Program-made: the position numbers and the translations under genes
Part shown: one piece after another, positions 7,173 through 16,079 of the stretch
Position numbering within the stretch: the stretch's first letter is position 1
How the letters are laid out: the number at the start of each line of letters is the position of its first letter
The notes under the pieces: model-generated
The model's input: the letters and a program-made list of their open reading frames with translations, nothing else
Databases searched by the model: none
Told to the model about the DNA's origin: nothing
DNA from: Fimbriimonadia bacterium
Lineage (GTDB): Bacteria > Armatimonadota > Fimbriimonadia > Fimbriimonadales > JABRVX01
Assembly (NCBI GenBank): GCA_039961735.1
Contig: JABRVX010000010.1
Span: 62,001-126,000, forward strand
DNA length: 64,000 nt
Direction of reading: 5' to 3'

Positions 7173-8492
7173 CTACAGCTTCGGCATCGTCCAAGGTCGG
7201 GTAGTCGGGCGGCGGAGGTGCTTGGCAGCATCTTTGTCTCCGACGATCTCTTCCTTCGCACCGTCCCAAACGATCTTGCGCTTCGTCCAGAGCGAGATGT
7301 TCGCCAGGTGGCACGCACTCGTTGACCGATGGCAGATCTCGACGTCACTACGAGGCTTGTTCCGCGACTTGATGCAGTCCAGAAAGTCGCGCACGTGGGG
7401 TTCGTTTTGCGGGGAGCCCCCGTACTGTGCGGCCTCGATTCGCTTGCCTTCGGGGATGATCGCCCATCCACCACGGTCTATAAAGATGGTCCCCTCGGTA
7501 CCGTGCAACTGCATGCCGTAGCCATGCCCATCGCGGCCGTAACCGTTAGCATCCTGCTGCGTCCATGTCAGCGTAAAGCCGGGGTAGTCAAAGACGGCTA
7601 CCATCGTGTCTGGGGTCTCGCGATTGTCCGTCAGCACATACTTGCCGCCACTCGCGCTAACTGCCAGTGGGTAGTCCGCCCCGGTCGCCCAGTGGATGAT
7701 GTCGATCAGGTGGGTGCCCCAGTCGGTCATCTTGCCGCCCGAGTAGTCCCAGAACCATCGGAAGTTGTAGATGCAGCGGTTCTTGTTGTATGGATGCCGC
7801 TTGGCTGGTCCCTGCCACATCTCCCAATCGAGATCCGCCGGAGCGGGCTCGTCGGGTGGGTTGCCGATGCCGTTGGGTGTTAGGTTGCCGACGATCCACA
7901 CCTGTGCGGAGCTCACCTTGCCGATGGCTCCCCGTTGCACGGCTAGCACCGCATTCTGGAAGTGCGTTCCGCTTCGCTGCTGTGTGCCGGTCTGCACCAC
8001 TCGTCTATACTTGCGGGCGGCCTTCACGAAATCCCGGCCTTGAGCGACATCAATCGAAAGGGGCTTCTCGCAATACACGTCTTTGCCAGCCATGCATGCC
8101 ATCACTCCGATCATGCAGTGCCAGTGATCGGGTGTCGCCACGATAACCGCGTCAATGTCCTTCCGATCCAGCACCCGGCGGAAGTCGCTGTAAGTGGGCA
8201 CGTCTGGCCCTGTCATCTTCACTGCTTCGGCTAGACTTGGCTTGTACACGTCGCACAACGCACCGATCTGCACGTCCGAGTTCTGCATGAAGAATCGCAT
8301 GTCCGCCCGGCCCATGCCCCCGGTGCCGATCACGCCTACTACCACCTTGTCGTTCGGCCCTACGCGCTTCGTCATCACCGAGGCTTCGGTCTCGGTTGCA
8401 CCGAGTCTAAGACCGGCCAGCCCCACCCCGGCGGCTAGGGCAGCTCGAGTGCTCTTCTCCAGAAACTCTCTTCGGTTCAGTTCATCGCTCAT
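7173..8492 (-). CDS. Tat-exported Gfo/Idh/MocA family oxidoreductase (downstream of pair)
   Basis: A 439-residue NAD(P)-dependent oxidoreductase of the Gfo/Idh/MocA family, which generally acts on sugars or cyclitols. A twin-arginine signal (NRREFLEKSTRAALAAGVGLAG) precedes the Rossmann motif VGVIGTGGMGRAD near residue 52. CEKPLS carries the catalytic lysine, and DWGTHLIDIIHW supplies the conserved histidine region. Start ATG at 8492 is chosen because the signal peptide follows directly, AAAGGA lies upstream, and it overlaps the stop of the preceding gene (ATGA). Tat export with bound cofactor is typical of this subfamily in Planctomycetes and Armatimonadota. The substrate cannot be read from the sequence. 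Confidence 0.9.
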   Translation of the reverse strand: MSDELNRREFLEKSTRAALAAGVGLAGLRLGATETEASVMTKRVGPNDKVVVGVIGTGGMGRADMRFFMQNSDVQIGALCDVYKPSLAEAVKMTGPDVPTYSDFRRVLDRKDIDAVIVATPDHWHCMIGVMACMAGKDVYCEKPLSIDVAQGRDFVKAARKYRRVVQTGTQQRSGTHFQNAVLAVQRGAIGKVSSAQVWIVGNLTPNGIGNPPDEPAPADLDWEMWQGPAKRHPYNKNRCIYNFRWFWDYSGGKMTDWGTHLIDIIHWATGADYPLAVSASGGKYVLTDNRETPDTMVAVFDYPGFTLTWTQQDANGYGRDGHGYGMQLHGTEGTIFIDRGGWAIIPEGKRIEAAQYGGSPQNEPHVRDFLDCIKSRNKPRSDVEICHRSTSACHLANISLWTKRKIVWDGAKEEIVGDKDAAKHLRRPTTRPWTMPKL

Positions 8493-9799
8493 CTTGGTGA
8501 CATCCTTTCCCTTGGACCGGCCGCGGCTACCTGCTGCGTGCCGGGTACATGTGCCAGTGTGTCGTACTGGAAGTCGGCGGGGCTGAAGTCCACTCGCTGC
8601 CGCTTCTCCATCGCTGTGTTTGCTCCCAGGATGGCAACGCAGGTACGCAACCCCTCGACGTGGTCGCAAAGGGGGCGCTCGTTTCGCAGAACGGTCTTCA
8701 GGAAGAAGTCATTTAGCTCGGACTGATAGTCGTCAACGGTGGACTTCTGAAGGCTGCTCTCACCGTGCTTCTCGCCCTCCACGCGCTTCTTGGTGGCCGA
8801 TGCGTCCAGCACGATGGCCTCCTTGCCTTCTACCTGTTCCTTTTGTGCGAGGCTCGCCCACGCGGGAGCCTCCGCTGCGGGCTCCTTGAACAGCAGCCCC
8901 TTGTCCACTGTGATTTCCAGGGTGCCCTTGTCACCCATGAAGTGCTCGCCGTATCCGTCGAACTGGTTCGTCGTGATGCTGGTGTACACTACTTTCAGGC
9001 CGTTCGGGTACTCGTACACCACAGAAACGTTGTCGAACACCTCGCGTCCGTCTTTCCAATAGTCTATGCCGCCGAAGCCTGTCACAGCAATCGGATTGCT
9101 ATCGGTAAACCAGTTGACCAGGTGGATCTGATGCGAACCGAGCTCCGCCATCAATCCGCCGGAGTACTCGTCATAGAGGCGCCAGTTGAGCAGCCGCTCG
9201 TACTCGGGTGGCACGTTGCGGCGCCAGCTACCGTTCCGATGCCATCTTGCGCGGATCTGCGTGACGGTGCCAAGCACCTTCTTCTTCGCCACCATGTCGT
9301 AGGCATGCTGATACAGCTCGCTTGCGCGGCGCTGGTGGCCGATCTGAAGCCACTTGCGCGTTCGGTCCACCGCTCTGGCCATGGCTTTGGCCTGTTCAGG
9401 TCGGCGTGCCATCGTCTTCTCGCAGAAAACGTGCTTGCCCGCTTCCAGTGCCGCAATGGCCATCGGGGCGTGAAGATACAGGGGTGTCGCGATGAGCACC
9501 GCCTGGATGGACTTGTCGTCCAGCATCTCGCGATAATCCTTGTAGCCTTTGGCTGTGCCACCGCACACCTGCAGCGCCTTGTTCAGGTGCGGCTCATAGA
9601 TGTCGCAGATGCCCGCAAACCGCACACCAGGCACGCGAAGACACTTTCCGAGCAGCATTTGGCCTTGCGCTCCCGTACCGATAAAGCCAGCGACAATGGG
9701 TTCGGGTTCCTTCTGCAACTTCAGGTGGGCGAAGCTCATGGTGCCCAGCGACGCTGCGGAGATCGCGAGGAATTCACGACGAGTGAATGAGCTGTTCAT
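8489..9799 (-). CDS. Tat-exported Gfo/Idh/MocA family oxidoreductase (upstream of pair)
   Basis: A 436-residue paralogue of the next gene, with its own twin-arginine signal (TRREFLAISAASLGTMSFA) and Rossmann motif GFIGTGAQGQML. The usual EKP catalytic motif reads CEKTM: the lysine is kept and the proline lost. ELGSHQIHLVNW matches the conserved histidine region. The stop overlaps the downstream paralogue by 4 bases, so both are made together and may act as a pair on one carbohydrate in the periplasm. No clear Shine-Dalgarno sequence precedes the ATG at 9799. Confidence 0.9.
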   Translation of the reverse strand: MNSSFTRREFLAISAASLGTMSFAHLKLQKEPEPIVAGFIGTGAQGQMLLGKCLRVPGVRFAGICDIYEPHLNKALQVCGGTAKGYKDYREMLDDKSIQAVLIATPLYLHAPMAIAALEAGKHVFCEKTMARRPEQAKAMARAVDRTRKWLQIGHQRRASELYQHAYDMVAKKKVLGTVTQIRARWHRNGSWRRNVPPEYERLLNWRLYDEYSGGLMAELGSHQIHLVNWFTDSNPIAVTGFGGIDYWKDGREVFDNVSVVYEYPNGLKVVYTSITTNQFDGYGEHFMGDKGTLEITVDKGLLFKEPAAEAPAWASLAQKEQVEGKEAIVLDASATKKRVEGEKHGESSLQKSTVDDYQSELNDFFLKTVLRNERPLCDHVEGLRTCVAILGANTAMEKRQRVDFSPADFQYDTLAHVPGTQQVAAAGPRERMSPR

Positions 9800-9863
9800 A
9801 GGATCACATCCAATCCGTCCGGCTGCACTGTCGGTCAGCGGCTACATTCGGGGGCCACGCAGC

Positions 9864-10832
9864 CTAAATCGGGAACTCTTTCTCCGTCCGGGCCAGGGCT
9901 CCCTGTCTGTCTGTGCTAAGTTGTACCAGGAGTGTGCGCCCAGGCTCCCGCCAAGCCAGAAAAACCTGCACGTCTTTGGCTCGCTCCAAGTAGCGGGGCA
10001 GCCAATCCGGCACACTTGCGGGGGCGACCGACACCGCGACCGCCGTGGACAGAGCCTCGGCTTCGAGGGCGGTCGGAGCGACTACGGTCGCCGTGATGGG
10101 CGAAGTACTCGGCTCCGCTGTTCTCGGGTCAATCAGGTGGGACCGCCTCACGCCGCCAACAACGATACTCTGTTGGGAAGGCCCGCTCGTTGAGAGACCT
10201 TCGTCCCGTAGATGAAGACGAGTGAGTTCCCGCCGTTCATCCTCCGGATCATTGAGCCTTACACCCCACCCCTCGGTCCGACCGTAGCCGTACGCACTGC
10301 TGCCCCCCGCCGAGGCGAAAGCGGATGGGATGAGGCGCGAACGCAGCAGCTCGGCCATGCGGTCGAGCGCGTAGCCCTTCCCCAGCGCGGCGAAGTTGAT
10401 CTCCACGCCGGACCGGTCAAAGCCCACCAGGCGCTGCTCGGCATCTATGCTGACCCGCTGAAACCCACTTGCCGCGCGCGCAGCCTCGATGGTCCCGGGT
10501 GGCGGCTCCCCCAGGTCGCCTGAGAAAAACCCCCATGCCTTCGACAGCGGCCCCACCGTGATGTCGAGTGCCCCGTCGGTCAGTATCCACATGTCGCGTG
10601 CGTACAAGATAAGGTCTAGCAACTCAGGGCTGACGAGGACGGGCATGTGCCCCGCCCGCGCGTTGAGGTCGCTCACCTCGCTCTTGGGCTTGTAGTGGCT
10701 GAGCATAGCGTCGAGCCGGTCGAGCATCTCCCACGCCTCCACCGAGGCGTCAATCATCGCCTGCTCCTCCGCCCCGCCGAGCACGAGGTGGAAATCACAG
10801 CCCATTTTGTTGCTGCGGAAGGAGAGATCCAT
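9864..10832 (-). CDS. apbE: ApbE-type FAD:protein FMN transferase
   Basis: A 322-residue ApbE-family enzyme. The family attaches FMN covalently to a threonine of target proteins such as NQR and RNF subunits. Motifs in order: DLNARAG near residue 58, TVGPLSKAWGFF near 97, INFAALGKGYALD near 152, the glycine-rich ASAGGSSAYG near 178, and SHLIDPRTAEP near 240. No signal peptide or lipobox is evident from ATG 10832, whereas many homologues are periplasmic. No NQR or RNF genes are in the window, so the substrate is unknown. The ATG has CATGAT 6 nt upstream; the upstream in-frame extension is composed of unlikely sequence. Confidence 0.88.
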   Translation of the reverse strand: MDLSFRSNKMGCDFHLVLGGAEEQAMIDASVEAWEMLDRLDAMLSHYKPKSEVSDLNARAGHMPVLVSPELLDLILYARDMWILTDGALDITVGPLSKAWGFFSGDLGEPPPGTIEAARAASGFQRVSIDAEQRLVGFDRSGVEINFAALGKGYALDRMAELLRSRLIPSAFASAGGSSAYGYGRTEGWGVRLNDPEDERRELTRLHLRDEGLSTSGPSQQSIVVGGVRRSHLIDPRTAEPSTSPITATVVAPTALEAEALSTAVAVSVAPASVPDWLPRYLERAKDVQVFLAWREPGRTLLVQLSTDRQGALARTEKEFPI

Positions 10833-10838
10833 AGGGCG

Positions 10839-10844
10839 ATCATG
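10839..10844 (-). promoter_or_regulatory. -10 element CATGAT upstream of apbE
   Basis: On the minus strand CATGAT ends 6 nt before the apbE ATG. It lies back to back with the promoter of the divergent peptidase gene. Confidence 0.4.
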
Positions 10845-10883
10845 GCACGGTAGGGCTGTCGGCAGGATTGGTCTGCCAACGCG

Positions 10884-10889
10884 TACAAC
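10884..10889 (+). promoter_or_regulatory. -10 element TACAAC upstream of the M28 peptidase
   Basis: TACAAC lies 8 nt before ATG 10898, leaving almost no leader. Divergent from the apbE promoter. Confidence 0.35.
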
Positions 10890-10897
10890 CCAAGAGC

Positions 10898-12226
10898 ATG
10901 GCATTTCGCGCAGGCAACGCGTTTCGTGACGTACAGGTGCTTACCAAAGAGATCGGTCCCCGGTTCGCAGGAACCGAAGGCGAGAAGCGTGGCGCCGAGT
11001 ATCTTGCCGAAGCCTTCCGTCGTGGGGGCTTGGAACCCGTGCTCGAGCCCTTCCCGATCCTCTCCCGTCGCATCATCCATCAGAAGCTGGAGGTGGACGG
11101 GCTCGGACAGTTCCCCTGCATCGGCAACCTCGGCTCGCCCGCAGGCCTAAACACCGGCGTGGGTGAACTGACCTTTGGCGAGACGGGCCAGGAGTGCGAC
11201 ATCGGCAAGGACCTGGCCGACAAAGTGCTGCTGATCTTCGGCGAGCTGGGCTTACAACAATATCGGGCGCAGATGTCGCGCAAGCCGGCGGCTATGGTGG
11301 TCGTCGAATCGCAACTTCATCTACACCCTAGGCGCCACTACGTCCGGCCCGAGGTCGTACAGCGGTACGGAAGCGTGCCGATGGTCCGTGTGGACTTCGA
11401 GACCGGCCGCCGCCTTATGGAGGCACGAGGCAGGCGAGCAAAGGTCACCGTGGAGGCGCAATCGGAGGAGGCGCAAGCGTATAACGTTCGTGCGGACATC
11501 GAAGGATCCGAGCGAGCCGATGAGATCATCGTCGTCTGCGGTCACTACGACAGCGTTCACGAAGGTCCGGGCACGCTGGACAACGCCGCAGGTGCGGCGA
11601 TGGTAGTCGAGGTCGCGCGGCACGTGAAGGAGAGCGGGACGGCTCGCTCGATGCGGTTCTATGCCTTCAGCGGTGAAGAGCAAGGGCTGTACGGCAGCAT
11701 CCACACGGTGCGCGAGCTGCGCAAGGCAGACAAAGAGGCTAAGAAGGACAAGGAGTTCGTGAACCGAGGCGGACAGACCGAGTGGGATATGCATCGTCTC
11801 TGCGTGAACCTGGACCTACAGGGATCACTGCTTGCCAACTCCGCCGCCTGGTACACCGGGCCTGCAGACCTCGGTGCATCCATTCGGCTGATGGCCGCGG
11901 AGACCGGGCCGTACCACGTAGTGCATGACGACGTGTACAGCTCGGACAACGCACCCTATTCGGACGGCGGGGTCCCGGCGTTGTCGTTCGCGCGGACGGG
12001 ACCGCTGCTGTATTACGGCCACACCGATGAGGATCGCTTCGAGCACTGCGAAGAAGAGGGCCTCCAGATCGCAGGAGACTTCATAAGCCGATGGCTCGAC
12101 AGGTATGTTACGCGGGCGCTGATGTTCCCGTTCGACCGGGAGATCTCGCCCGAGCATCGCGCGAAGTTGGACAAGTATTTCAAGGACCGCCTCCTTGCCC
12201 GCTTGGACGAAGGGCTGGAGGACTGA
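10898..12226 (+). CDS. M28 family zinc aminopeptidase
   Basis: A 442-residue M28-family metallopeptidase. Zinc-site segments in order are CGHYDSVHEGPGTLDNAAGAA (histidine and bridging aspartate, near residue 210), SGEEQGLYGS (catalytic and metal glutamates), VNLDLQG (aspartate) and a late YGHTDEDRFEH (histidine). They are spaced as in co-catalytic aminopeptidases. No signal peptide is seen from ATG 10898, so it may be cytoplasmic. An upstream GTG or ATG would add residues outside the fold; 10898 is preferred because a -10 element lies 8 nt upstream. The immunophilin gene follows after 17 bases and is probably co-transcribed. Confidence 0.88.
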   Translation: MAFRAGNAFRDVQVLTKEIGPRFAGTEGEKRGAEYLAEAFRRGGLEPVLEPFPILSRRIIHQKLEVDGLGQFPCIGNLGSPAGLNTGVGELTFGETGQECDIGKDLADKVLLIFGELGLQQYRAQMSRKPAAMVVVESQLHLHPRRHYVRPEVVQRYGSVPMVRVDFETGRRLMEARGRRAKVTVEAQSEEAQAYNVRADIEGSERADEIIVVCGHYDSVHEGPGTLDNAAGAAMVVEVARHVKESGTARSMRFYAFSGEEQGLYGSIHTVRELRKADKEAKKDKEFVNRGGQTEWDMHRLCVNLDLQGSLLANSAAWYTGPADLGASIRLMAAETGPYHVVHDDVYSSDNAPYSDGGVPALSFARTGPLLYYGHTDEDRFEHCEEEGLQIAGDFISRWLDRYVTRALMFPFDREISPEHRAKLDKYFKDRLLARLDEGLED

Positions 12227-12243
12227 AGTAGGAGAGTGCAGCC

Positions 12244-13305
12244 ATGAAGATAATCACCAAGGAAGCGGCGATTGCGCTGAGCTTGTCGCTGGTAGCGATC
12301 GCTGCCGCCCAACAGGAAGAACCCGTGCCACAGACGCCCACGAAGTGGGACCCCAGCCAGAAGACGTATTCGCCAAAGCCGAACGAAACCGTAATCAAGT
12401 GGTCGTTCGTCACCGAGCATGGCGTGATGGCGGAGAAGGGGACGGGAGACGTCTATATGCTCCTGCACTTCAACGAGGCTCCGAAAACCTGCGCGCACAT
12501 TCTGGACCTCGTGAAGCAGAAGTTCTACGACGGAATCAAGATTCACCGTATCGAGACGCGAGCGGACTTCGCGCTGGTGCAGTGGGGCAACGCGGAAACC
12601 AAGAAGCCGGATTGGGATGGGACCAAGGAGACCGGCAGCGGAACTACGGTCCCCCGGGAGCTGAGCGACCTCATCCACGACATCGGAGCGGTAGGGCTGG
12701 CACGCTCGCAAGACCCCAACAGCGGTGACTGCCAGATGTACGTGTGCTTGGTCAAGATCCCCCGTCTGGACAAGCAGTATGCGGTCTTCGGACAGGTGGT
12801 TGCCGGCCTGGACGTGATGAAGTACGTGAAGATCGGAACCAGAGTAGCATCGGCCACGGTGGTGCAGGAGGGCACCGATGCGAAGGCCGCCCTTCAGCGA
12901 ATTGCCGAAGAGACCAATCCGGGGGACGTGGCCCTTAAGCTCGCAGACCCGGAGGGAACGCTGTCGTGGCGCAACATCGGCAGTCTGCGCCTGGCCGATG
13001 TAAAGGAGGGCGACGGAGAGCCCATCAAGGAGGGCGAAGTTGCACTGGTGCACTACACTGGCTGGCTCGTCAACGGGACTGTCTTCGACTCGTCGCGTGA
13101 TAAACCAAACCCCTTCCGTTTCAAGCTGGCGACCGGCAGCGTGATCAAGGGCTGGGACCAAGGCGTGCTCGGCATGAAGGTCGGCGGCGTGCGCAAGTTG
13201 ATCATTCCGCCGGACCTCGGCTATGGCGCTGTATCGGTAGGGGCAATCCCACCCAACTCCACGCTCGTGTTCGAGGTGGAGCTGATGCAGATCGTACGGG
13301 AGTGA
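12244..13305 (+). CDS. Secreted cyclophilin-FKBP fusion (dual peptidyl-prolyl isomerase)
   Basis: A 353-residue protein with a signal peptide (about residues 1-22, ending AIAAAQ), a cyclophilin domain (about 45-200) and an FKBP domain (about 255-352). The cyclophilin part shows FYDGIKIHRI and GAVGLARSQDPNSGDCQMYV, the latter matching the usual GxxSMARxxDPNSxxSQF block, although the catalytic region is divergent. The FKBP part is canonical: VHYTGWLVNGTVFDSS, VIKGWDQGVLGMKVGG and LGYG. Both domains catalyse prolyl isomerisation, so this is probably a periplasmic folding catalyst. AGGAGA precedes the ATG by 10 bases. Fusions of both families exist but are uncommon in bacteria. Confidence 0.9.
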   Translation: MKIITKEAAIALSLSLVAIAAAQQEEPVPQTPTKWDPSQKTYSPKPNETVIKWSFVTEHGVMAEKGTGDVYMLLHFNEAPKTCAHILDLVKQKFYDGIKIHRIETRADFALVQWGNAETKKPDWDGTKETGSGTTVPRELSDLIHDIGAVGLARSQDPNSGDCQMYVCLVKIPRLDKQYAVFGQVVAGLDVMKYVKIGTRVASATVVQEGTDAKAALQRIAEETNPGDVALKLADPEGTLSWRNIGSLRLADVKEGDGEPIKEGEVALVHYTGWLVNGTVFDSSRDKPNPFRFKLATGSVIKGWDQGVLGMKVGGVRKLIIPPDLGYGAVSVGAIPPNSTLVFEVELMQIVRE

Positions 13306-13391
13306 GGTAGGAGCTCCCGCATACGCCGTCTGCATCACTGCCCTGTGGTTCCGCCGGCTTTAGCCACACGACGGATAGGGAGAGTCCTTTG

Positions 13392-14324
13392 GTGAGACGA
13401 CCGCTCGCCGAGGCAGTCTCCGTCATCATCGTCAACCACAACACGGTGGAGGATCTACGTCGGTGCCTGCAGAGCCTCCCGGAGGTCCCCACCGTCGTGG
13501 TGGACAATGCCTCCACCGACGGCAGCGGTGCGATGGTCCGGCAAGAGTTTCCTCGCGTCGCCCTCGTGCAATCCTTCGTCAATCGTGGTTTCGGCCGGGG
13601 CTGCAACGAGGTGTTGCCACACTGCACCACAGACTACGCCCTTATCCTCAACCCAGACATCGAGGTGTCACCGGGAGCGATCGAGCGCCTCGTCGAGGTG
13701 ATGGACGCTCATCCAACCGCTGTGGCCTGCGGTGGGAAGTTGGTCTATCCGGACGGCTCGCTCCAGCCTTCCTGCGCTAGGCGCCTGACACTCTGGCACG
13801 TGTTTCTCGAGCAGTCCGGGTTGTCCAAGCTGTTCCCGCGCTCTCGGTTCTTCGGCTCCTACTTCATGACGTGGTGGGACCATGCAACCACGCGACCGGT
13901 CGAGCAAGTGATGGGAGCATGTCTGATGCTGAGACGGGGACCGGACGGTGAGTTCCTGCTTTTCGACCCACGGTTCTTCCTCTACTGCGAGGACACGGAG
14001 CTATGTCACCGCCTACGAGAGCGAGGCGAGATCCTCTACGTGCACGACGCAGTGTTCCGTCATGCTCTGGGGGCAAGTGGGCGTGCCGCACGAGCCGAGA
14101 TGGTGTCTCTGTACAACCGGGGCAAGGAGCTGTACTTTCTCATACACCGCGGGAAGGCGGCGGCTCGCGCATGCAGGCTGCTCGCCATAACGGGCGCCCT
14201 CTTGCGGCTCCCGCTCGGATTAGTCCGACTGGAAAAGGGTAGGGTGTTCCTCAGAGTGCTGCGCGACTGCCTGACCCTTCCGCTGGGGTATCAGCCGGAC
14301 ACAGGGTTGCGACCTCCGCAATAA
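13392..14324 (+). CDS. GT2 family glycosyltransferase
   Basis: A 310-residue family 2 glycosyltransferase of the rhamnosyltransferase-like group. SVIIVNHNT opens the nucleotide-sugar domain, VVDNASTDGS and LNPDIEV give the DXD-like metal site, and FLYCEDTELCHRLRERG matches the ED acceptor-side motif near residue 200. A C-terminal basic, hydrophobic region may touch the membrane. A role in O-antigen or cell-surface polysaccharide synthesis is likely. GTG at 13392 is preferred because GGGAGA lies about 8 bases upstream; TTG at 13389 is possible. Its 3' end overlaps the convergent phosphatase gene by 74 bases. Confidence 0.88.
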   Translation: MRRPLAEAVSVIIVNHNTVEDLRRCLQSLPEVPTVVVDNASTDGSGAMVRQEFPRVALVQSFVNRGFGRGCNEVLPHCTTDYALILNPDIEVSPGAIERLVEVMDAHPTAVACGGKLVYPDGSLQPSCARRLTLWHVFLEQSGLSKLFPRSRFFGSYFMTWWDHATTRPVEQVMGACLMLRRGPDGEFLLFDPRFFLYCEDTELCHRLRERGEILYVHDAVFRHALGASGRAARAEMVSLYNRGKELYFLIHRGKAAARACRLLAITGALLRLPLGLVRLEKGRVFLRVLRDCLTLPLGYQPDTGLRPPQ

Positions 14325-15183
14325 GCACCGTGCAGTTGTCGCTTCCACCGCGCTCCAGGGCAAGAGCCACCAGCCTGCGACACGCCTCCGAGGGGCCGTG
14401 GGTGGTCATGTGCCCGCGTATCTCCTCGTCCGTCACGTGGTTCGTGAGGCCGTCGCTGCAGAGCAAGAACCGATCCCCAGGATGCACCTCCAGAGAGTAC
14501 AGGTCGGGTTCCGTTGTCCGATCGGTACCGATGGCGCGGGTGATCACATGCGCGAGCGGAGAGTGCTCCGCTTCGGCCGGCGACATCAGGCCCGACCGCA
14601 CGCTCTCTTCGACGAGCGTGTGGTCGGTCGTAACCCGCTCGAACACCTCGCCCGACAGCCGATAGCAGCGCGAGTCGCCCACATGGGCGACCAGGGCGCG
14701 GTCCTGGCACACTAGCAGTGCCGTCAGCGTGCTGCCCATACCCTGACGGCTCCGAACCGCCTCCGCCACGTCACATACGTAGCGGGCGGCTTCGCGCACG
14801 GCATAGGCGGCGGCGTCCGCAAAGTAAGGCGCTTTTGACCTGTAGTACGACTCGATGAAGGTTTTGCACGCCAGTTCGCTGGCGATCTGTCCCGCTGCGG
14901 CGCCCCCCATCCCGTCGCACACCACGAAGGCCGATCCGCGCGCAGCGATGACCGCCGGATCATCCGGCTGATAGAACTCGAACTTGTCCTCGTTGTTCTC
15001 GCGCACCTTGCCGAGGTCGGTCTTGGCGGCGACGCGGATGGTGGGAATGGTGTGCAAAGGTGGCGGCTCGGCTCCCCCGAGGTCGGGTAGGTCCAGTTCT
15101 TGGGTCGGCTCCTCGAGCTCCGCGCCGCAGTTGGCACAGAAGCGAGCTATCGGCTCGTTGTCCGCACCGCACGAGCACCTCAT
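14251..15183 (-). CDS. PP2C-type protein phosphatase with N-terminal zinc ribbon
   Basis: A 310-residue PPM-family Ser/Thr phosphatase. Residues 1-22 form a zinc ribbon (two CxxC-type pairs: CSCG and CANC). The PP2C domain then shows RENNEDKF, VCDGMGG, VGDSRCYRL, SDGLTNHV and GSDNCTV, which hold the metal-binding aspartates, so it should be active. It is the last gene of the FHA operon and its start overlaps the FHA stop by 4 bases. It probably removes phosphate from threonines that the neighbouring FHA domains read. No membrane segment is seen. Confidence 0.92.
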   Translation of the reverse strand: MRCSCGADNEPIARFCANCGAELEEPTQELDLPDLGGAEPPPLHTIPTIRVAAKTDLGKVRENNEDKFEFYQPDDPAVIAARGSAFVVCDGMGGAAAGQIASELACKTFIESYYRSKAPYFADAAAYAVREAARYVCDVAEAVRSRQGMGSTLTALLVCQDRALVAHVGDSRCYRLSGEVFERVTTDHTLVEESVRSGLMSPAEAEHSPLAHVITRAIGTDRTTEPDLYSLEVHPGDRFLLCSDGLTNHVTDEEIRGHMTTHGPSEACRRLVALALERGGSDNCTVLIAEVATLCPADTPAEGSGSRAAL

Positions 15184-16061
15184 TCGGCCGCCTCGAGAAT
15201 CCGCAGGGTGTACCGCTTCTGCCCGATGGTCATCACGTCCCCATCGTGGATCTCGACTTCCGCGTTCGGCTCTACACGCTCCTCATTGACTGCCGAACCG
15301 TTGGTGCTGCCCACGTCCATGAACGCGATTCGGTCCTTCGACACGCTAAGCCGAGCATGGGACCCTGAGACGTAAGGGTCGGGAATCACGATGGTGTTGG
15401 TCGCTCTCCGCCCTATGGTTACTTCTCCCTCGAACAGGTCGTGTGAGGATCCGTCTTCGCCTTGCAGCCTGGCGAGAACCGGACCCGTCTCGACCGGCTC
15501 CTCCGCGGCCTCTGAGGTGGGTGTCGGCATCGCCTCGGTGCGCATCGCTTCGCCCGGCAGCGTGATGGTCATCTCGAAGCCGCCGAAGAACAGTTTGGAG
15601 CCGTGGCGGACGGGGACGCGAACGCCGGGTTCTAATGTCTGCCCGTCTAGCTTGGTGCCGTTCGTGCTTCCAACGTCTTCAATCTCGGCTCCTTGCTCGG
15701 ACAGGATTAGCGTTGCGTGCCTGCGTGACACACGGGTGTCAGACAGCAGCACGTCGGTAGCCTCTCGCCCTATGCTGTTCTCACCTAGGCGGAGCGGATG
15801 CTCTCGCCCGGTGGCAACCTCCACCAAACAGGGCAGGGGCGCCGCGATGACGGCGACCGCTTCCTGCGGAAGTCCGTTCTCGAACAGCAGCCCGCACTCC
15901 ACGCAGAACTTCTCGCCAGGCGGGTTGTGTTGCTTGCAGACCGGACACTGCACCGGCTGGAGCGCTTGAGTCGCTCCGACGCTGGGTGACGGCGCCCCGA
16001 TCACGGTCTTCATCGGGTCGCTCGGCATCGCCTGTGTCGCTTGTGGGTCCAGATCTTCCAT
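15180..16061 (-). CDS. Zinc-ribbon protein with two FHA domains
   Basis: A 293-residue cytoplasmic adaptor. A short N-terminal tail contains KTVIG (T19), then comes a zinc ribbon (CPVCKQHNPPGEKFCVEC), FHA domain 1 (about 85-165; SIGRE, SRRHA, GSTNGTKLDG) and FHA domain 2 (about 200-285; TIGRR, SGSHARL, GSTNGSAVN). FHA domains bind phosphothreonine. The KTVIG tail resembles the repeated motif of the VWA neighbour and could be a phosphosite read in cis or in trans, similar in principle to GarA/OdhI switches. This last point is inference. Confidence 0.88.
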   Translation of the reverse strand: MEDLDPQATQAMPSDPMKTVIGAPSPSVGATQALQPVQCPVCKQHNPPGEKFCVECGLLFENGLPQEAVAVIAAPLPCLVEVATGREHPLRLGENSIGREATDVLLSDTRVSRRHATLILSEQGAEIEDVGSTNGTKLDGQTLEPGVRVPVRHGSKLFFGGFEMTITLPGEAMRTEAMPTPTSEAAEEPVETGPVLARLQGEDGSSHDLFEGEVTIGRRATNTIVIPDPYVSGSHARLSVSKDRIAFMDVGSTNGSAVNEERVEPNAEVEIHDGDVMTIGQKRYTLRILEAAE

Positions 16062-16079
16062 GCCGTCTGTCTCCTCCGC

